Source of the DNA: Leptospira chreensis
Lineage (GTDB): Bacteria; Spirochaetota; Leptospiria; Leptospirales; Leptospiraceae
NCBI RefSeq assembly: GCF_016919165.1
Contig: NZ_JAFFPS010000041.1
Span: 1-64,000, forward strand
Length of the DNA stretch: 64,000 nt
Direction: 5' to 3'
This document shows, piece by piece, positions 38,974 through 48,156 of the stretch; the first letter of the stretch is position 1, and each line of letters opens with the position of its first letter. The notes under the pieces were generated by a model that worked only from the letters and a program-made list of their open reading frames with translations, did not search any database and was not told where the DNA came from. A program made the translations under genes and the position numbers.

Positions 38974-40956
38974 ATGATCTTTGGTGCCTGTTATTACCCC
39001 GAACAATGGAACCCTAAGGACTGGGATGAAGACCTAAAAATAATGAAAGAGATGGGTCTTTCTTCTGTAAGGCTCGCAGAATTCGCATGGGGAATCATGG
39101 AACCGAAGGAAGGAAAGTTCGACTTTTCTTTGTTTGATGCGGTTTTAAAAAAAGTCCAAGACCATGGGATGACTGCTATCTTAGGAACTCCCACAGCAAC
39201 CTTCCCTCCTTGGTTGTATAAAAAATTTCCAGAAATCGTTCAGGTTTCGAAAGAGGGAATTGTTCGAGGCATCGGCACGCGCCGCCAAGCTTGTTTTTCT
39301 TCCCCTGCTTATAAAAAAGCTACAGAACGGATTGTGACTGCCATGGCAAAACATTTTGGCAATCACCCCGCTGTGGTTGGTTGGCAAATTGATAATGAGC
39401 CGGGTCACGAAGGATCGGATGTCGATTATTCCCCCCTGGCTTTAAAAAATTTTCGCACCTGGTTAAAGGACAAATACAAAACTTTAGATTCGCTTAACGG
39501 GCGTTGGGGGAATGTATTTTGGGGAGTGATTTACTCCGATTGGAATGAAATTCCCTTACCAGCCGCTCATGTGGCAAGTAATTTCAATCCCGCTATGATC
39601 CAAGACTACTACCGGTTCCAATCCGACGAACTAGTTTCCTATATCCACTTCCAAGCAGAGATCTTACGAAAGTATAGCAAAAACAAACCTCTCACTACCA
39701 ATCTTTATCCTTCTCCTTTTTTACCTGTTACCGATATGTCGGCATTATTTTCTAAGTTAGACTATGTATCTTGGGACAACTATCCTGTTTGGGGGAACCA
39801 ACAAGAACCATACCCACATCCACTAGTCACTGCCACCCAACAGTATTCGAGAGGATTAAAAAATAAACCATACACTGTGATGGAACAATTTTCTGGTGTA
39901 CAAGGCCATGATACTTTGGGTTATCTCCCTCCACCCGGACAAATTGGACTTTGGTTAACACAAGCCATTGTCAATGGTGCGAACCAAATATATTTTTTTC
40001 GATACCGCACAGCGCGTTTTGGACAAGAACAACTTTGTTACGGAATTTTAGATCATGGAAAAAGGAAAACTGCAAAATACTTTGAACTAAAAAATACCAT
40101 TGAAGATATCAAAGAATTTGCAGAAGATATTACAGATTCGCCTTACAAAGCAGAGGTGGCAATTTTACATGACATTGATAATTCTCGCAATTACAAACAC
40201 CAACCTTTAAGTGATGGATTAAAATTTGCTCCCGTTCCTTTTGCGCAAGTGGGTTATGATATTGAACTTGCCACTTGGTTTGCCGGAACCAATGTTTTAA
40301 ATGTAAATTCGCATTCTTTGGCAGTTCATGCAGATTACGATTGGTCCAAGTACAAAGTTCTAACCCTTCCCCTCTACACGATGTTTGACACAAAGGTTGT
40401 GGAAAAACTGAAATCTTATGTGGCAGGTGGGGGAACTTTGGTTCTTGGATACCGAGCGGGAATCAAGGACAAAGACCATTGGATGGTGGAAGAACCAGTT
40501 CCCGGTGTGTTTGGCGAGATGGCAGGTGTGGAAGTATTTCAGTTTGAAGCACCAGCAACAGACAAGGTCGGAATTCGTATGGGGATCTTACCACTCAAAG
40601 GTGCCAAGTTTTGTGAAATCCTAGAACCAACCACAGCGAAGGTGATCGCCAAGTATAACGATTCTAAAAAGTTTTATTCCGGAAAACCGGCAATCACAGT
40701 CAATTCCTATGGAAAAGGCAAAGTTTATTATGTGGGAACCTCTTTAACTCCTGAAAGTTTCATCCTCTTATACCGAAAGATATTAAAAGAAGCAGGTGTA
40801 AGATTTGGTTTTCTCGGTGCGAGCATCGAACGCCATTATCGTGAAGGAAAGAATTACAATTACGAAATCACGATGAATCATTCCGGTCGATATAAGTTGG
40901 CTGGACTTTCGATTTTGAAACCCTTTGGTTATCGAATCAAAAGAATTCAGAAATAG
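38974..40956 (+). CDS. GH42-family beta-galactosidase-like glycosidase
   Basis: 660-residue TIM-barrel enzyme. GACYYPEQW opens domain A as in GH42. QIDNEPGH carries the acid/base Glu142, and TVMEQFSG carries the nucleophile Glu304. The glutamine-amidotransferase-like trimerisation domain starts near residue 385 (AEVAILHDIDNSRNY). No signal peptide, so it acts in the cytoplasm on beta-galactosides or similar oligosaccharides. No sugar transporter or regulator gene adjoins it. Leptospires are not known to grow on sugars, so the natural substrate is unclear. Confidence 0.92.
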   Translation: MIFGACYYPEQWNPKDWDEDLKIMKEMGLSSVRLAEFAWGIMEPKEGKFDFSLFDAVLKKVQDHGMTAILGTPTATFPPWLYKKFPEIVQVSKEGIVRGIGTRRQACFSSPAYKKATERIVTAMAKHFGNHPAVVGWQIDNEPGHEGSDVDYSPLALKNFRTWLKDKYKTLDSLNGRWGNVFWGVIYSDWNEIPLPAAHVASNFNPAMIQDYYRFQSDELVSYIHFQAEILRKYSKNKPLTTNLYPSPFLPVTDMSALFSKLDYVSWDNYPVWGNQQEPYPHPLVTATQQYSRGLKNKPYTVMEQFSGVQGHDTLGYLPPPGQIGLWLTQAIVNGANQIYFFRYRTARFGQEQLCYGILDHGKRKTAKYFELKNTIEDIKEFAEDITDSPYKAEVAILHDIDNSRNYKHQPLSDGLKFAPVPFAQVGYDIELATWFAGTNVLNVNSHSLAVHADYDWSKYKVLTLPLYTMFDTKVVEKLKSYVAGGGTLVLGYRAGIKDKDHWMVEEPVPGVFGEMAGVEVFQFEAPATDKVGIRMGILPLKGAKFCEILEPTTAKVIAKYNDSKKFYSGKPAITVNSYGKGKVYYVGTSLTPESFILLYRKILKEAGVRFGFLGASIERHYREGKNYNYEITMNHSGRYKLAGLSILKPFGYRIKRIQK

Positions 40957-40980
40957 TAAGTTAAAATTTCAAAATAGAAA

Positions 40981-41871
40981 ATGAAAGTACAAGATTATCA
41001 ATCAATCAATCGAATTCTCAATGAGACAGCTGCTAAAAATAAACCAGGGGAAATCTATGTAGATAATCTACATTCTCCTTATATCCAATTTTCTGATCGA
41101 TTTATAATTCCAGGAACATCAGTCACACAACCAGAGTTTGGTGATATCAAAGAATTTGTGCAAACCGTTTTGAAACACATTCCCGAGGCAATTGAGGGAA
41201 CTTATTTATTACCAGAACCGAGACCTAAAAGAGAAACAGGAAAATTGTTTTTTGTTCGGCCTATGATGTTTGGGTCTTCTCGGTTTTTATATGTTTTTTC
41301 AGTAGATATGTTGTATTTGGGCGGTGCCAGGTCGGAAGAAGTAAAAAAGGCCGGTTCTCAAAATATGACACCATCAATCATCACTGACAGGTTGTATTTC
41401 CAAATCAAAATCATCCATCTTCAATCGACTAAAGAAGAGGGAGAAAACGTTACGGACTTCCAAGCCAAACGGTTTCAAGGTGGGATCTTTCGCGTTGAAT
41501 CGGAAAAAGATGCCAACAAACCAATTCGAAGGTTTTCCGAAATCTTTGATGAAATTGATTTTTCAGAAACAGAATCTAAAATTCGTGAAGAACTGGGAAT
41601 CACTCCTGAGGTTTGGAAATTGGGGAGGATTTATAGTCCGATAGGCATTGATTATTTGTCTTTATCACTACGATTTTTAATTCCTAGTTTACCAAACACC
41701 ATAAAGCAGTTTCGAAACTTCTATCCCATTCTGACAGAAACAGAAGCGGGAATTCCAGATGAAACCTTAAAGAAATACCATGACTATCTTTCTTTGTTCG
41801 AAGTGGAAAGAACCCAATCAAAGTCCGGTAATATTTTGTGGAAAGTCATTCAGAAATCATCCGATAATTAA
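40981..41871 (+). CDS. Conserved-looking cytoplasmic protein, function unknown
   Basis: 296 residues with no signal or membrane segment. The composition is mixed alpha/beta, with the distinct stretches LFFVRPMMFGSSRFLYVFSV and YFQIKIIHLQSTKEEG. No family recognised. It lies 24 bases after the GH42 gene and 12 bases before the IMPase-like gene on the same strand, so an operon is likely and a role linked to one of those enzymes is possible. Confidence 0.7.
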   Translation: MKVQDYQSINRILNETAAKNKPGEIYVDNLHSPYIQFSDRFIIPGTSVTQPEFGDIKEFVQTVLKHIPEAIEGTYLLPEPRPKRETGKLFFVRPMMFGSSRFLYVFSVDMLYLGGARSEEVKKAGSQNMTPSIITDRLYFQIKIIHLQSTKEEGENVTDFQAKRFQGGIFRVESEKDANKPIRRFSEIFDEIDFSETESKIREELGITPEVWKLGRIYSPIGIDYLSLSLRFLIPSLPNTIKQFRNFYPILTETEAGIPDETLKKYHDYLSLFEVERTQSKSGNILWKVIQKSSDN

Positions 41872-41883
41872 AAAGTAGGTAAT

Positions 41884-42726
41884 ATGGGCATATCGTCACC
41901 AACCATTAGTTTCCCCATTGATGAAACCATCAAACGGATCGAATACGTAAAAGCAAATGCGATGGGAATCATCCATGAAGCAAAAAAAATCCAAAGGGAA
42001 GTATCTTCCGTTCGTTCGGAAACCGATGCCGACGAGAAGGAAAGAATTGATTCCGCCGATGGTAAGTTAGGTGATATCCTGATTCGATTTTTGCAAAAAT
42101 CATTCCCAAAAGATGGAATCATTTGTGAAGACAAACCAACCATAGATGGCGGTGATTTTAAATGGGTACTCGATCCAGTGGATGGTTCCATGAATTTCGT
42201 TCGTGGGCTTCCTTTGTATGCCATCTCCTTTGGATTGGAACATAGAGAAACACCGGTGGGCGGAGTTGTTATTGTTCCCCCGCAGGAGTCCGTGTACTCA
42301 GCGGTTATGGGAGAGGGTGCTTATAAAAATGGGGAACAGATTCGAACTTCAAAAATTTCGGAATTGAACCGAGCCATTTTTTCACCGAACCTTCCCACAA
42401 AACGAGCCCATATGATCCAAGAAATCATGGCAGACCTTTCCGGTTTTTTAACCTATGCGCGATCCTTTCGTAGGACTGGCTCCTTTGTTTTGGACGCCTG
42501 TTTCATTGCCGAAGGTGTGATGGATGCGATTTGGGAAAAGACAGTCAAACATTGGGACGTTTCGGCCATTTCCGTGATTTTAGCGGAAGCAGGTGGGAAA
42601 TTGACTGACTTAAACGGAGTCCATTACTATACCGGACTTCCGGAGTTAGTGGCTTCTAACGGAGTTTTACATTCGGAAATTTTAAATTTATTAAAGACAG
42701 TTCGTTCTACAGTCAGTCGAAATTGA
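41884..42726 (+). CDS. Inositol monophosphatase-family phosphatase
   Basis: 280-residue Mg-dependent, Li-sensitive phosphatase fold. FPKDGIICED (about 77-86) supplies the first metal ligand. WVLDPVDGSMNFVRGLP (about 97-113) is the signature (commonly DPIDGT-NF). KHWDVSAISVILAEAGGK (about 221-238) is the second signature. Substrates in this family include inositol phosphate, fructose-1,6-bisphosphate, NADP or 3'-phosphoadenosine phosphate, and cannot be chosen here. A terminator follows 5 bases after the gene. Confidence 0.88.
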   Translation: MGISSPTISFPIDETIKRIEYVKANAMGIIHEAKKIQREVSSVRSETDADEKERIDSADGKLGDILIRFLQKSFPKDGIICEDKPTIDGGDFKWVLDPVDGSMNFVRGLPLYAISFGLEHRETPVGGVVIVPPQESVYSAVMGEGAYKNGEQIRTSKISELNRAIFSPNLPTKRAHMIQEIMADLSGFLTYARSFRRTGSFVLDACFIAEGVMDAIWEKTVKHWDVSAISVILAEAGGKLTDLNGVHYYTGLPELVASNGVLHSEILNLLKTVRSTVSRN

Positions 42727-42730
42727 TAGA

Positions 42731-42758
42731 GGAATGATTAGAATCATTCCACTTTTTT
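42731..42758 (+). terminator. Intrinsic terminator after the IMPase-family gene
   Basis: GGAATGATT (42731-42739) pairs with AATCATTCC (42742-42750) with only AG between, so the working loop is four bases or more. ACTTTTTT follows. The same inverted repeat could serve as an operator for sodB downstream, but the T-run favours termination. Confidence 0.75.
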
Positions 42759-42833
42759 AGTTTACGATTTGCTTTTGCGAACCATACTAGAGACAAAATA
42801 CAAATACACTTGAATCCATCAGGAGACACCACC

Positions 42834-43409
42834 ATGGAACATAAACTCCCAGAACTTCCTTATGCTAAGGATGCCCTTCTTCCCCACATTTCACCTGAAA
42901 CTCTCGAGTTTCATTACGGAAAACACCACCAAACTTACGTTACAAACCTGAACAACCTAATCAAAGGTACAGAGTTTGAAAACGCTAGTCTCGAGGAAAT
43001 TGTACAAAAATCTTCTGGCGGAATTTTTAATAACGCAGCTCAGATCTGGAACCATACTTTCTACTGGCATTCTCTATCCCCAAAAGGCGGCGGAGCTCCT
43101 ACAGGTGCTGTTGCTGATTTGATTACTAAGTCTTTTGGTTCTTTTGATGCTTTCAAAGAAAAGTTTTCACAATCTGCCATTACTAACTTTGGATCTGGTT
43201 GGACTTGGCTTGTTAAAAAAGGTGACGGTGTCGAAATCGTGAATACGAGCAATGCTGGTAGCCCTTTGAAAGATGGTCTCCAATCCTTACTCACAATTGA
43301 CGTTTGGGAACATGCATACTATATCGATTTCCGTAATGCTCGTCCAAAATACGTGGAAGCATTCTGGAATTTAGTAAACTGGGACTTCGCAAACCAAAAC
43401 TTAAAATAA
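42834..43409 (+). CDS. sodB: Iron-type superoxide dismutase
   Basis: 192 residues from the ATG after AGGAGACACCACC. Converts superoxide to peroxide and oxygen. Metal ligands are in [13 protein letters not shown] (His near 27), [10 protein letters not shown] (His near 75), and [11 protein letters not shown] (Asp and His near 157-161). [10 protein letters not shown] and GGAPTG resemble Fe enzymes more than Mn ones, but metal choice is not certain. It has no signal peptide. Pathogenic leptospires are reported to lack a sod gene, so its presence fits a saprophyte. A terminator follows. Confidence 0.94.
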   Translation: MEHKLPELPYAKDALLPHISPETLEFHYGKHHQTYVTNLNNLIKGTEFENASLEEIVQKSSGGIFNNAAQIWNHTFYWHSLSPKGGGAPTGAVADLITKSFGSFDAFKEKFSQSAITNFGSGWTWLVKKGDGVEIVNTSNAGSPLKDGLQSLLTIDVWEHAYYIDFRNARPKYVEAFWNLVNWDFANQNLK

Positions 43410-43436
43410 GAACGGATTTAAGAATCACACGTCGAA

Positions 43437-43470
43437 AGGCAGGTTCCGGAATCCGGCTCCTGCCTTTTTT
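43437..43470 (+). terminator. Intrinsic terminator of sodB
   Basis: AGGCAGG (43437-43443) pairs with CCTGCCT (43459-43465). The loop holds a further TCCGGA-type pairing (TTCCGGAATCCGG). A run of T follows to 43470. Confidence 0.92.
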
Positions 43471-43480
43471 ATTTCATAAA

Positions 43481-43499
43481 AAGATTCATAATGAATCTT
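43481..43499. promoter_or_regulatory. Perfect 19-bp palindrome upstream of trpE
   Basis: AAGATTCATAATGAATCTT is a perfect 9-1-9 inverted repeat, 22 bases before the trpE ATG and just after the sodB terminator. A one-base centre suits a protein-binding operator better than an RNA hairpin. A regulator is not identified. Confidence 0.6.
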
Positions 43500-43521
43500 G
43501 GTACCTAATACAGAGTTTTTT

Positions 43522-44904
43522 ATGACCCAAACACTTCCGAAAATCAAGATCCCCAAAAAACCCAATTACACTTCATTATTGTTACCGGAAGGAATCGAGT
43601 TTTGGGAACTCTTTCGGGTCATTGAGGCTAAATACGAGAATTGTTTTTTACTCGAATCGGCAGGGGACAACCAATACGATTCCCGTTATTCCGTTATGGG
43701 ATTCCAACCGTCCCATCTCCTCGTGGGTGAGACAGGCGTTTTAGAAATTGATGGAAAAAAATATTCTGTAGATAACCCATACTTTGCACTAAGAGAACTC
43801 ACGGATTATGATTCGCTAAGCATTAGTTATGCGGGTGGATTTGTGGGATATCTCGGTTACCAAAGTATGCAATTCTTTGAACCCAAACTGAAACTAGAAC
43901 CACATCCTGATTTTCCTGCGATGATTTTCGGTTTGTATTTGGATGGACTGATCTACGATAAATTTACAGGGGAATTGATTTATTTCGATAATGGAACCAA
44001 CCGCATCGATGAAGTGAACCAAATCCTGAAATTGGCAGTGAATCAAAAGTCTGAAAAACCGAAAGCCAAGGTTTCTTTATTACAAGCTGGTTTGTCGAAA
44101 GAAGTGCACAAACAAATGGTGGAAGAGGCTTTAGAAGAAGTAAAAGCCGGAAACACTTTCCAATGCCAAATTGGATTTGAAGAAATCTACCACGTGGATG
44201 GAAATCCATTGGCCATTTATGAAACCTTGCGAGAGATCAATCCTTCTCCTCATATGTATTATGTAAAATTTGGATCTCGTGCTATTTTGGGTGCGAGCCC
44301 CGAGCTATTATTTCGATTACGCCAAGGAGAAATGGAATCCTTTCCGTTAGCAGGAACCACCAAACGGGGAGTAGATGCCAAAGAAGATACTCTCCTTGCA
44401 AGAAAACTTTTAACCGATCCTAAAGAAATCGCGGAGCACAATATGCTCATCGACCTACACCGTAATGATGTGGGGCGTGTGGCAAAATTTGGAACTGTCA
44501 AAGTGCGTAGGCGTTTTGATGTAAAAAGATTTTCTCATGTCCAACATATCTCCAGCGAAGTGGTAGGAATTCTTTCATCCAAAGAAGATATGTTTTCCGG
44601 ACTTGCCTCTTCCTTTCCCGCAGGAACCCTTTCTGGGGCACCAAAGATTGAATCTATGAAGATCATTGAACGGATCGAAAAATCACCTCGTGGTCCCTAT
44701 GGTGGTGCTGTGGGAAGTTTTGGATTGAATGGGGATTGTACGTTTGCAATTCCGATTCGTAGTTTTTTTGTGAATGGAAACAAAGGTTTCGTTCGGGCTT
44801 CTGGTGGGATTGTTTTTGATTCCAAACCGGAAGATGAATACCAAGAAATCATCAATAAAATGGCCTCGGTTCGCAAAGCCTTAGATTTACACAAAGGTTC
44901 TTAA
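43522..44904 (+). CDS. trpE: Anthranilate synthase component I
   Basis: 460 residues from the ATG at 43522 (MTQTLPKIKIP); an ATG-less or upstream start (43498) would overlap the palindrome. First committed step of tryptophan synthesis (chorismate to anthranilate). FLLESAG (about 40-46) is the LLES motif linked to tryptophan feedback inhibition. GNTFQCQIGFEE, ASPELLFRL, FPLAGTTKRG, NMLIDLHRND and FPAGTLSGAPK are the chorismate-binding motifs. LIDLHRND is seen where many TrpE have LVDLGRND. trpG follows 56 bases later. Leptospira biflexa trpE and trpG were described as adjacent genes in early work, which supports the assignment over PabB. Confidence 0.92.
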   Translation: MTQTLPKIKIPKKPNYTSLLLPEGIEFWELFRVIEAKYENCFLLESAGDNQYDSRYSVMGFQPSHLLVGETGVLEIDGKKYSVDNPYFALRELTDYDSLSISYAGGFVGYLGYQSMQFFEPKLKLEPHPDFPAMIFGLYLDGLIYDKFTGELIYFDNGTNRIDEVNQILKLAVNQKSEKPKAKVSLLQAGLSKEVHKQMVEEALEEVKAGNTFQCQIGFEEIYHVDGNPLAIYETLREINPSPHMYYVKFGSRAILGASPELLFRLRQGEMESFPLAGTTKRGVDAKEDTLLARKLLTDPKEIAEHNMLIDLHRNDVGRVAKFGTVKVRRRFDVKRFSHVQHISSEVVGILSSKEDMFSGLASSFPAGTLSGAPKIESMKIIERIEKSPRGPYGGAVGSFGLNGDCTFAIPIRSFFVNGNKGFVRASGGIVFDSKPEDEYQEIINKMASVRKALDLHKGS

Positions 44905-44960
44905 CTTGTGATGGAAACCTATTTAATAAAAATCTTATATAAAGGAATTTCAACATCCCT

Positions 44961-45566
44961 ATGAAAGTACTCATTCTCGATAATTATGATTCATTTACAT
45001 TTAATCTTTACCAAATCGTTGGGGAAATTTTGGAAGAAAGAGAAGAACTCTTCCAATTGGATGTGATCCGAAATGATGAAAAGTCATTTGAAGTAATTAG
45101 ATCAGCTAACTATGATAAGATTATTATTTCCCCTGGTCCCGGCCACCCCGCTGACCCTGCCTATTTTGGCGTGAGTGCGGACATACTAAAGGAATTGGGT
45201 AAAACCACTCCAGTGCTTGGGATTTGTCTCGGAATGCAAGGAATGGCAACGGTGTTTGGCGGGGAAGTGGTTCGAGCCAATGTGGCAATGCACGGAAAAC
45301 TTTCTCCGATTGAACATGATGGGAAAGGGGTTTTCCAAGGACTCACACAAGGAATTGAGATTATGCGTTACCATTCTTTGGTAGCGAAAGAGACTTCTCT
45401 TCCTAAGGATTTGGAAATTACGGCAAGAGTTTCAGCAGGGGAAGGAAAAGGGGAAATCATGGGACTTCGCCACAAAACTTTAAAAATCGAAGGGGTTCAG
45501 TTCCATCCTGAATCTTTTGGGTCGGAAGAGGGGAAAGATCTACTTCGAAATTTTATTAATTCCTGA
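44961..45566 (+). CDS. trpG: Anthranilate synthase glutamine amidotransferase subunit
   Basis: 201-residue class I glutamine amidotransferase giving ammonia to TrpE. LDNYDSFTFNLYQIV begins the family. The nucleophile Cys is in LGICLGMQGMA (about 84-94), SPGPGHPADP precedes it, and His-Glu of the triad are in VQFHPESFGSEEG. It could also serve folate synthesis as PabA, as in some bacteria, but its place after trpE supports TrpG. AAAGGA is upstream of the ATG. Confidence 0.92.
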   Translation: MKVLILDNYDSFTFNLYQIVGEILEEREELFQLDVIRNDEKSFEVIRSANYDKIIISPGPGHPADPAYFGVSADILKELGKTTPVLGICLGMQGMATVFGGEVVRANVAMHGKLSPIEHDGKGVFQGLTQGIEIMRYHSLVAKETSLPKDLEITARVSAGEGKGEIMGLRHKTLKIEGVQFHPESFGSEEGKDLLRNFINS

Positions 45567-45574
45567 TCCTATAA

Positions 45575-45608
45575 AGCTAGATGATCAAAGAAATATTTAA
45601 ATCTAGCT
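45575..45608. terminator. Possible terminator between trpG and a convergent gene
   Basis: AGCTAGAT (45575-45582) pairs with ATCTAGCT (45601-45608) over an 18-base loop. The following CCTTTAAATT is only partly T-rich, so it may be a weak bidirectional terminator. Confidence 0.45.
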
Positions 45609-45616
45609 CCTTTAAA

Positions 45617-46840
45617 TTACTTTAAATCTTTTAACATAGCCTCTTCCCAAGAGGCAAAAAAATCAAAATCATTGCTGGCTTTTTGGGAATCGTCTCCACC
45701 AAACAGAGAAAAACGTTTCCGTTTGGTTTCGTTGTATGTAGTGATGGTGTTGGTTTGTCCACTTGGTGTTTTTTTGAATGTGGCGTGAATTTGAGAACCG
45801 CCCCGGCCTTGAGTTCCTTGGATGAGTAGGGTAAAGAACTCATTAAAATATTCATCCATATTTCCGGGAATAAAGAAGTTTACAAACCCTTGGGGAATGA
45901 CATAGAAAAAGTTTCCATTAATTTCTTTTTTTCCAATCCGTACAAATTGTCCATCGAGTGTATCAGTTTGTTTATCAAAAGTTGTTTTTAATTTATATTC
46001 CAAGTTATCAATTTTTACGGTGATTCCAAAAGATCGAATTTCCACATCTCCTAAGAATCGAATTTCTTTAGGTGATGAAAAATAGTCGGAAGGGGGATTG
46101 ACTGGAAAATGAAATTGGACGGTTCTTCCTTGGTTTGTGATTTTAAACTTGTGGGTTGGATTGCCTTTATCCCAAACCTGCAAATTGATTTTGGTTTTTT
46201 CCAATCGTGATCCTGTCCTTTGGTAAAAGCCGGGAAACTTAGCTTTTGTATCCTCATTGATGGTAAATTCCAATGTATGCCACTCCGCGTTTTCAGTCAC
46301 ATGGCAAGCCATGGCGCTACATAGAAATTGTAAGTTTTCAGAGGAAGATTTTAAGGATTGGTAGGTGCTGTGGTCGTCAACGGCTAAGGCAAAATCATGG
46401 AACCATTGGAAAAAATCTCTGGGTTGGTAACCATTCAGTTTGTGAATGATTTTTCTTTCGACAGCATAGATTTCTCGATCTTCCCAAAGTTTGGGAGTGA
46501 AGGTAACTTTTGCCAAATAATCATATTTAGGTGGGTCGGCTTCATTCCAATGGAGATTCCAATTCTTCTGGTTGTCAACCGTGCCAGAGAGAGAAAGGAA
46601 GGGGTAACCTTCTGAGGTTTTTTGTAATTGGGATTCGTTTTCTTCGCTTAGGCTACCGGCTAGTGCGGAAAAATAGACTTCGTTTTTGGCAGTGGATTTA
46701 ATCGAACGCTGGAGATGATCATATCCTTTCCAGAATTGGTAGTAGTTTTCATTTTTTTGCAAACAATTAGAAACACTAACGAGTATTAAAGGTAGAATTA
46801 AATAACTTTGTAATTTATATTTCTTTTTTAAGAATTCCAT
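45617..46840 (-). CDS. Putative lipoprotein, function unknown
   Basis: 407 residues. The signal MEFLKKKYKLQSYLILPLILVSVSNC ends at a plausible lipobox Cys26. The mature part alternates beta strands with many aromatic residues (YQFWKGYDHLQRS, IYAVERKIIHKLNGYQPRDFFQWFHDF). A glycine-rich stretch lies near GTQGRGGSQIHATF. No family recognised. Its start overlaps the end of the preceding thioredoxin-like gene by 26 bases, so the two are coupled. Confidence 0.7.
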   Translation of the reverse strand: MEFLKKKYKLQSYLILPLILVSVSNCLQKNENYYQFWKGYDHLQRSIKSTAKNEVYFSALAGSLSEENESQLQKTSEGYPFLSLSGTVDNQKNWNLHWNEADPPKYDYLAKVTFTPKLWEDREIYAVERKIIHKLNGYQPRDFFQWFHDFALAVDDHSTYQSLKSSSENLQFLCSAMACHVTENAEWHTLEFTINEDTKAKFPGFYQRTGSRLEKTKINLQVWDKGNPTHKFKITNQGRTVQFHFPVNPPSDYFSSPKEIRFLGDVEIRSFGITVKIDNLEYKLKTTFDKQTDTLDGQFVRIGKKEINGNFFYVIPQGFVNFFIPGNMDEYFNEFFTLLIQGTQGRGGSQIHATFKKTPSGQTNTITTYNETKRKRFSLFGGDDSQKASNDFDFFASWEEAMLKDLK

Positions 46841-47330
46841 ACACTTCTTGGATGAGAGCTTCTTCCATTTCTTCCTGATAGGACGAAGATATCATTTTGC
46901 CTGATTTATTAAATATACGTAAATAGGATTCGCCTTTGGTTAGACCGGTCGATAGGTGGCCTTTGCGATCTAAAAGAATACTTTCGAATTGTTTTGTCTT
47001 GGATTCTTCTACATAATCTTCCACTAGTTTGTTAGTTTCTTGGAAGTCTAAATAGAGAAGGAAGTGGACTTTGGAACTATCTTTCCAAAGTAAATTTTGC
47101 ATTTTCCAATAGAGTTTTCGGCCTTGTTTGCGGCAAAGTTCCAGATCACGAAGAAAGCATCCCATAAGGACAACCGGTTTTCCTTTTACGGAACTGTCAG
47201 AATACGATTGCCCATATTGATCCTTCATGTGAAACTGTGGTATGGACTGTGCATTCCATTTTTCCCCAGAGAAAAGAACAAAGACCAATAGAACAAAAAC
47301 CAACCGGCACACGGTTTTTAGCATATTCAT
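46815..47330 (-). CDS. Secreted thioredoxin-fold-like protein
   Basis: 171 residues from the ATG at 47330 (a second ATG at 47324). MNMLKTVCRLVFVLLVFVLFSG is a signal segment. The mature protein reads IPQFHMKDQYGQSYSDSSVKGKPVVLMGCFLRDLELC, like the start of a redoxin or SCO-type fold. The cysteines are spaced C-x(7)-C, not CxxC, so ordinary disulfide activity is unlikely. A strand VHFLLYLDFQETN and a closing YLRIFNKSGKMISS match the fold. Fold assignment is by pattern only. The longer frame to 47519 lies opposite another gene and is not used. Confidence 0.6.
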   Translation of the reverse strand: MNMLKTVCRLVFVLLVFVLFSGEKWNAQSIPQFHMKDQYGQSYSDSSVKGKPVVLMGCFLRDLELCRKQGRKLYWKMQNLLWKDSSKVHFLLYLDFQETNKLVEDYVEESKTKQFESILLDRKGHLSTGLTKGESYLRIFNKSGKMISSSYQEEMEEALIQEVYGILKKEI

Positions 47331-48156
47331 AAATTCATTAACGGCAAGTTCAAAATATTCCTTTGTTCTGATTCTCATTTTTTTTATTTCTAGTTGTTCG
47401 AGTTTTAACAGTAAAATCAAACTGATTGATTCCTCTGCGTCCTTGGCTTTTTTTGAAGTAGAGGAAGAGGAGTGGAGAAATATCTTCCCGAATGAAATTT
47501 CCAAACTCACCATAAACACAAAAAATTTTCAGCAATTACCTAACGTTCTAAAATCCATTCAATACAAACGGGGTGTCCTTGCTTATGAGGATTGGGATGT
47601 TTTAGTTCCCGAAGTTTATCTTTCTGAAATAGAAAAATTTGCTGAAAAGGTAAGTTCGAACAAGGAACCAAAAGTTTATCTTTGTATTTTCAAGTTAGAT
47701 GATATTCTTTCTCCCAATGTTAAAATTCTAAAAACAAGTTTTTATATTTTGAGTACTGAGGATGGTTTGGTTTTATTATTCCATGAAATTAATACCAATA
47801 TCAGTTTTCAATCGCAGTATTCCTTTGAAGACTGGGTGATCTTTCATCCCAATCGCATCAAACCAATCTATCGACCAGAACTTTGGTTACGGGATAAACA
47901 AAATACAAGTATGTATAGAGATAAGGTCGCAGTTAAAAATGCCATTTATGGAAACGTGGTAATTTATAATATTCCGGAACTGATCTCCCAACCTCCTCTC
48001 TTTCGGTATCCGAAAGAAGATGAAATTTCGATTCCAACAGAACAGTGGAAATCAGTTCCAGAGAAATTGAAAGCACTTGAGGAGTTGAGGAAAAATCAAC
48101 TCATTACAGATGAAGAATACAATCGGAAAAAGACGGAACTTTTAAAAGAATTTTAA
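47242..48156 (+). CDS. Putative lipoprotein with C-terminal SHOCT-like motif; start uncertain
   Basis: The frame gives 304 residues from the ATG at 47242, but the signal-like part starts only at about residue 37 (KYSFVLILIFFISSC). No ATG, GTG or TTG exists between, so either the ATG at 47242 is used or a rare start is. The first 89 bases overlap, head to head, the start of the thioredoxin-like gene. The C-terminus KLKALEELRKNQLITDEEYNRKK is a SHOCT-type short helical motif, thought to mediate oligomerisation. No other domain is recognised. The 3' end overlaps cysE by 4 bases on the opposite strand. Confidence 0.65.
   Translation: MDCAFHFSPEKRTKTNRTKTNRHTVFSIFINSLTASSKYSFVLILIFFISSCSSFNSKIKLIDSSASLAFFEVEEEEWRNIFPNEISKLTINTKNFQQLPNVLKSIQYKRGVLAYEDWDVLVPEVYLSEIEKFAEKVSSNKEPKVYLCIFKLDDILSPNVKILKTSFYILSTEDGLVLLFHEINTNISFQSQYSFEDWVIFHPNRIKPIYRPELWLRDKQNTSMYRDKVAVKNAIYGNVVIYNIPELISQPPLFRYPKEDEISIPTEQWKSVPEKLKALEELRKNQLITDEEYNRKKTELLKEF

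Noticed and set aside
43061..43294. Minus-strand frame opposite sodB
   Set aside because: Shadow of a highly conserved gene.
47226..47237. TTCATGTGAAAC as a third parS site
   Set aside because: Two changes in the core and not a palindrome; far from parAB.
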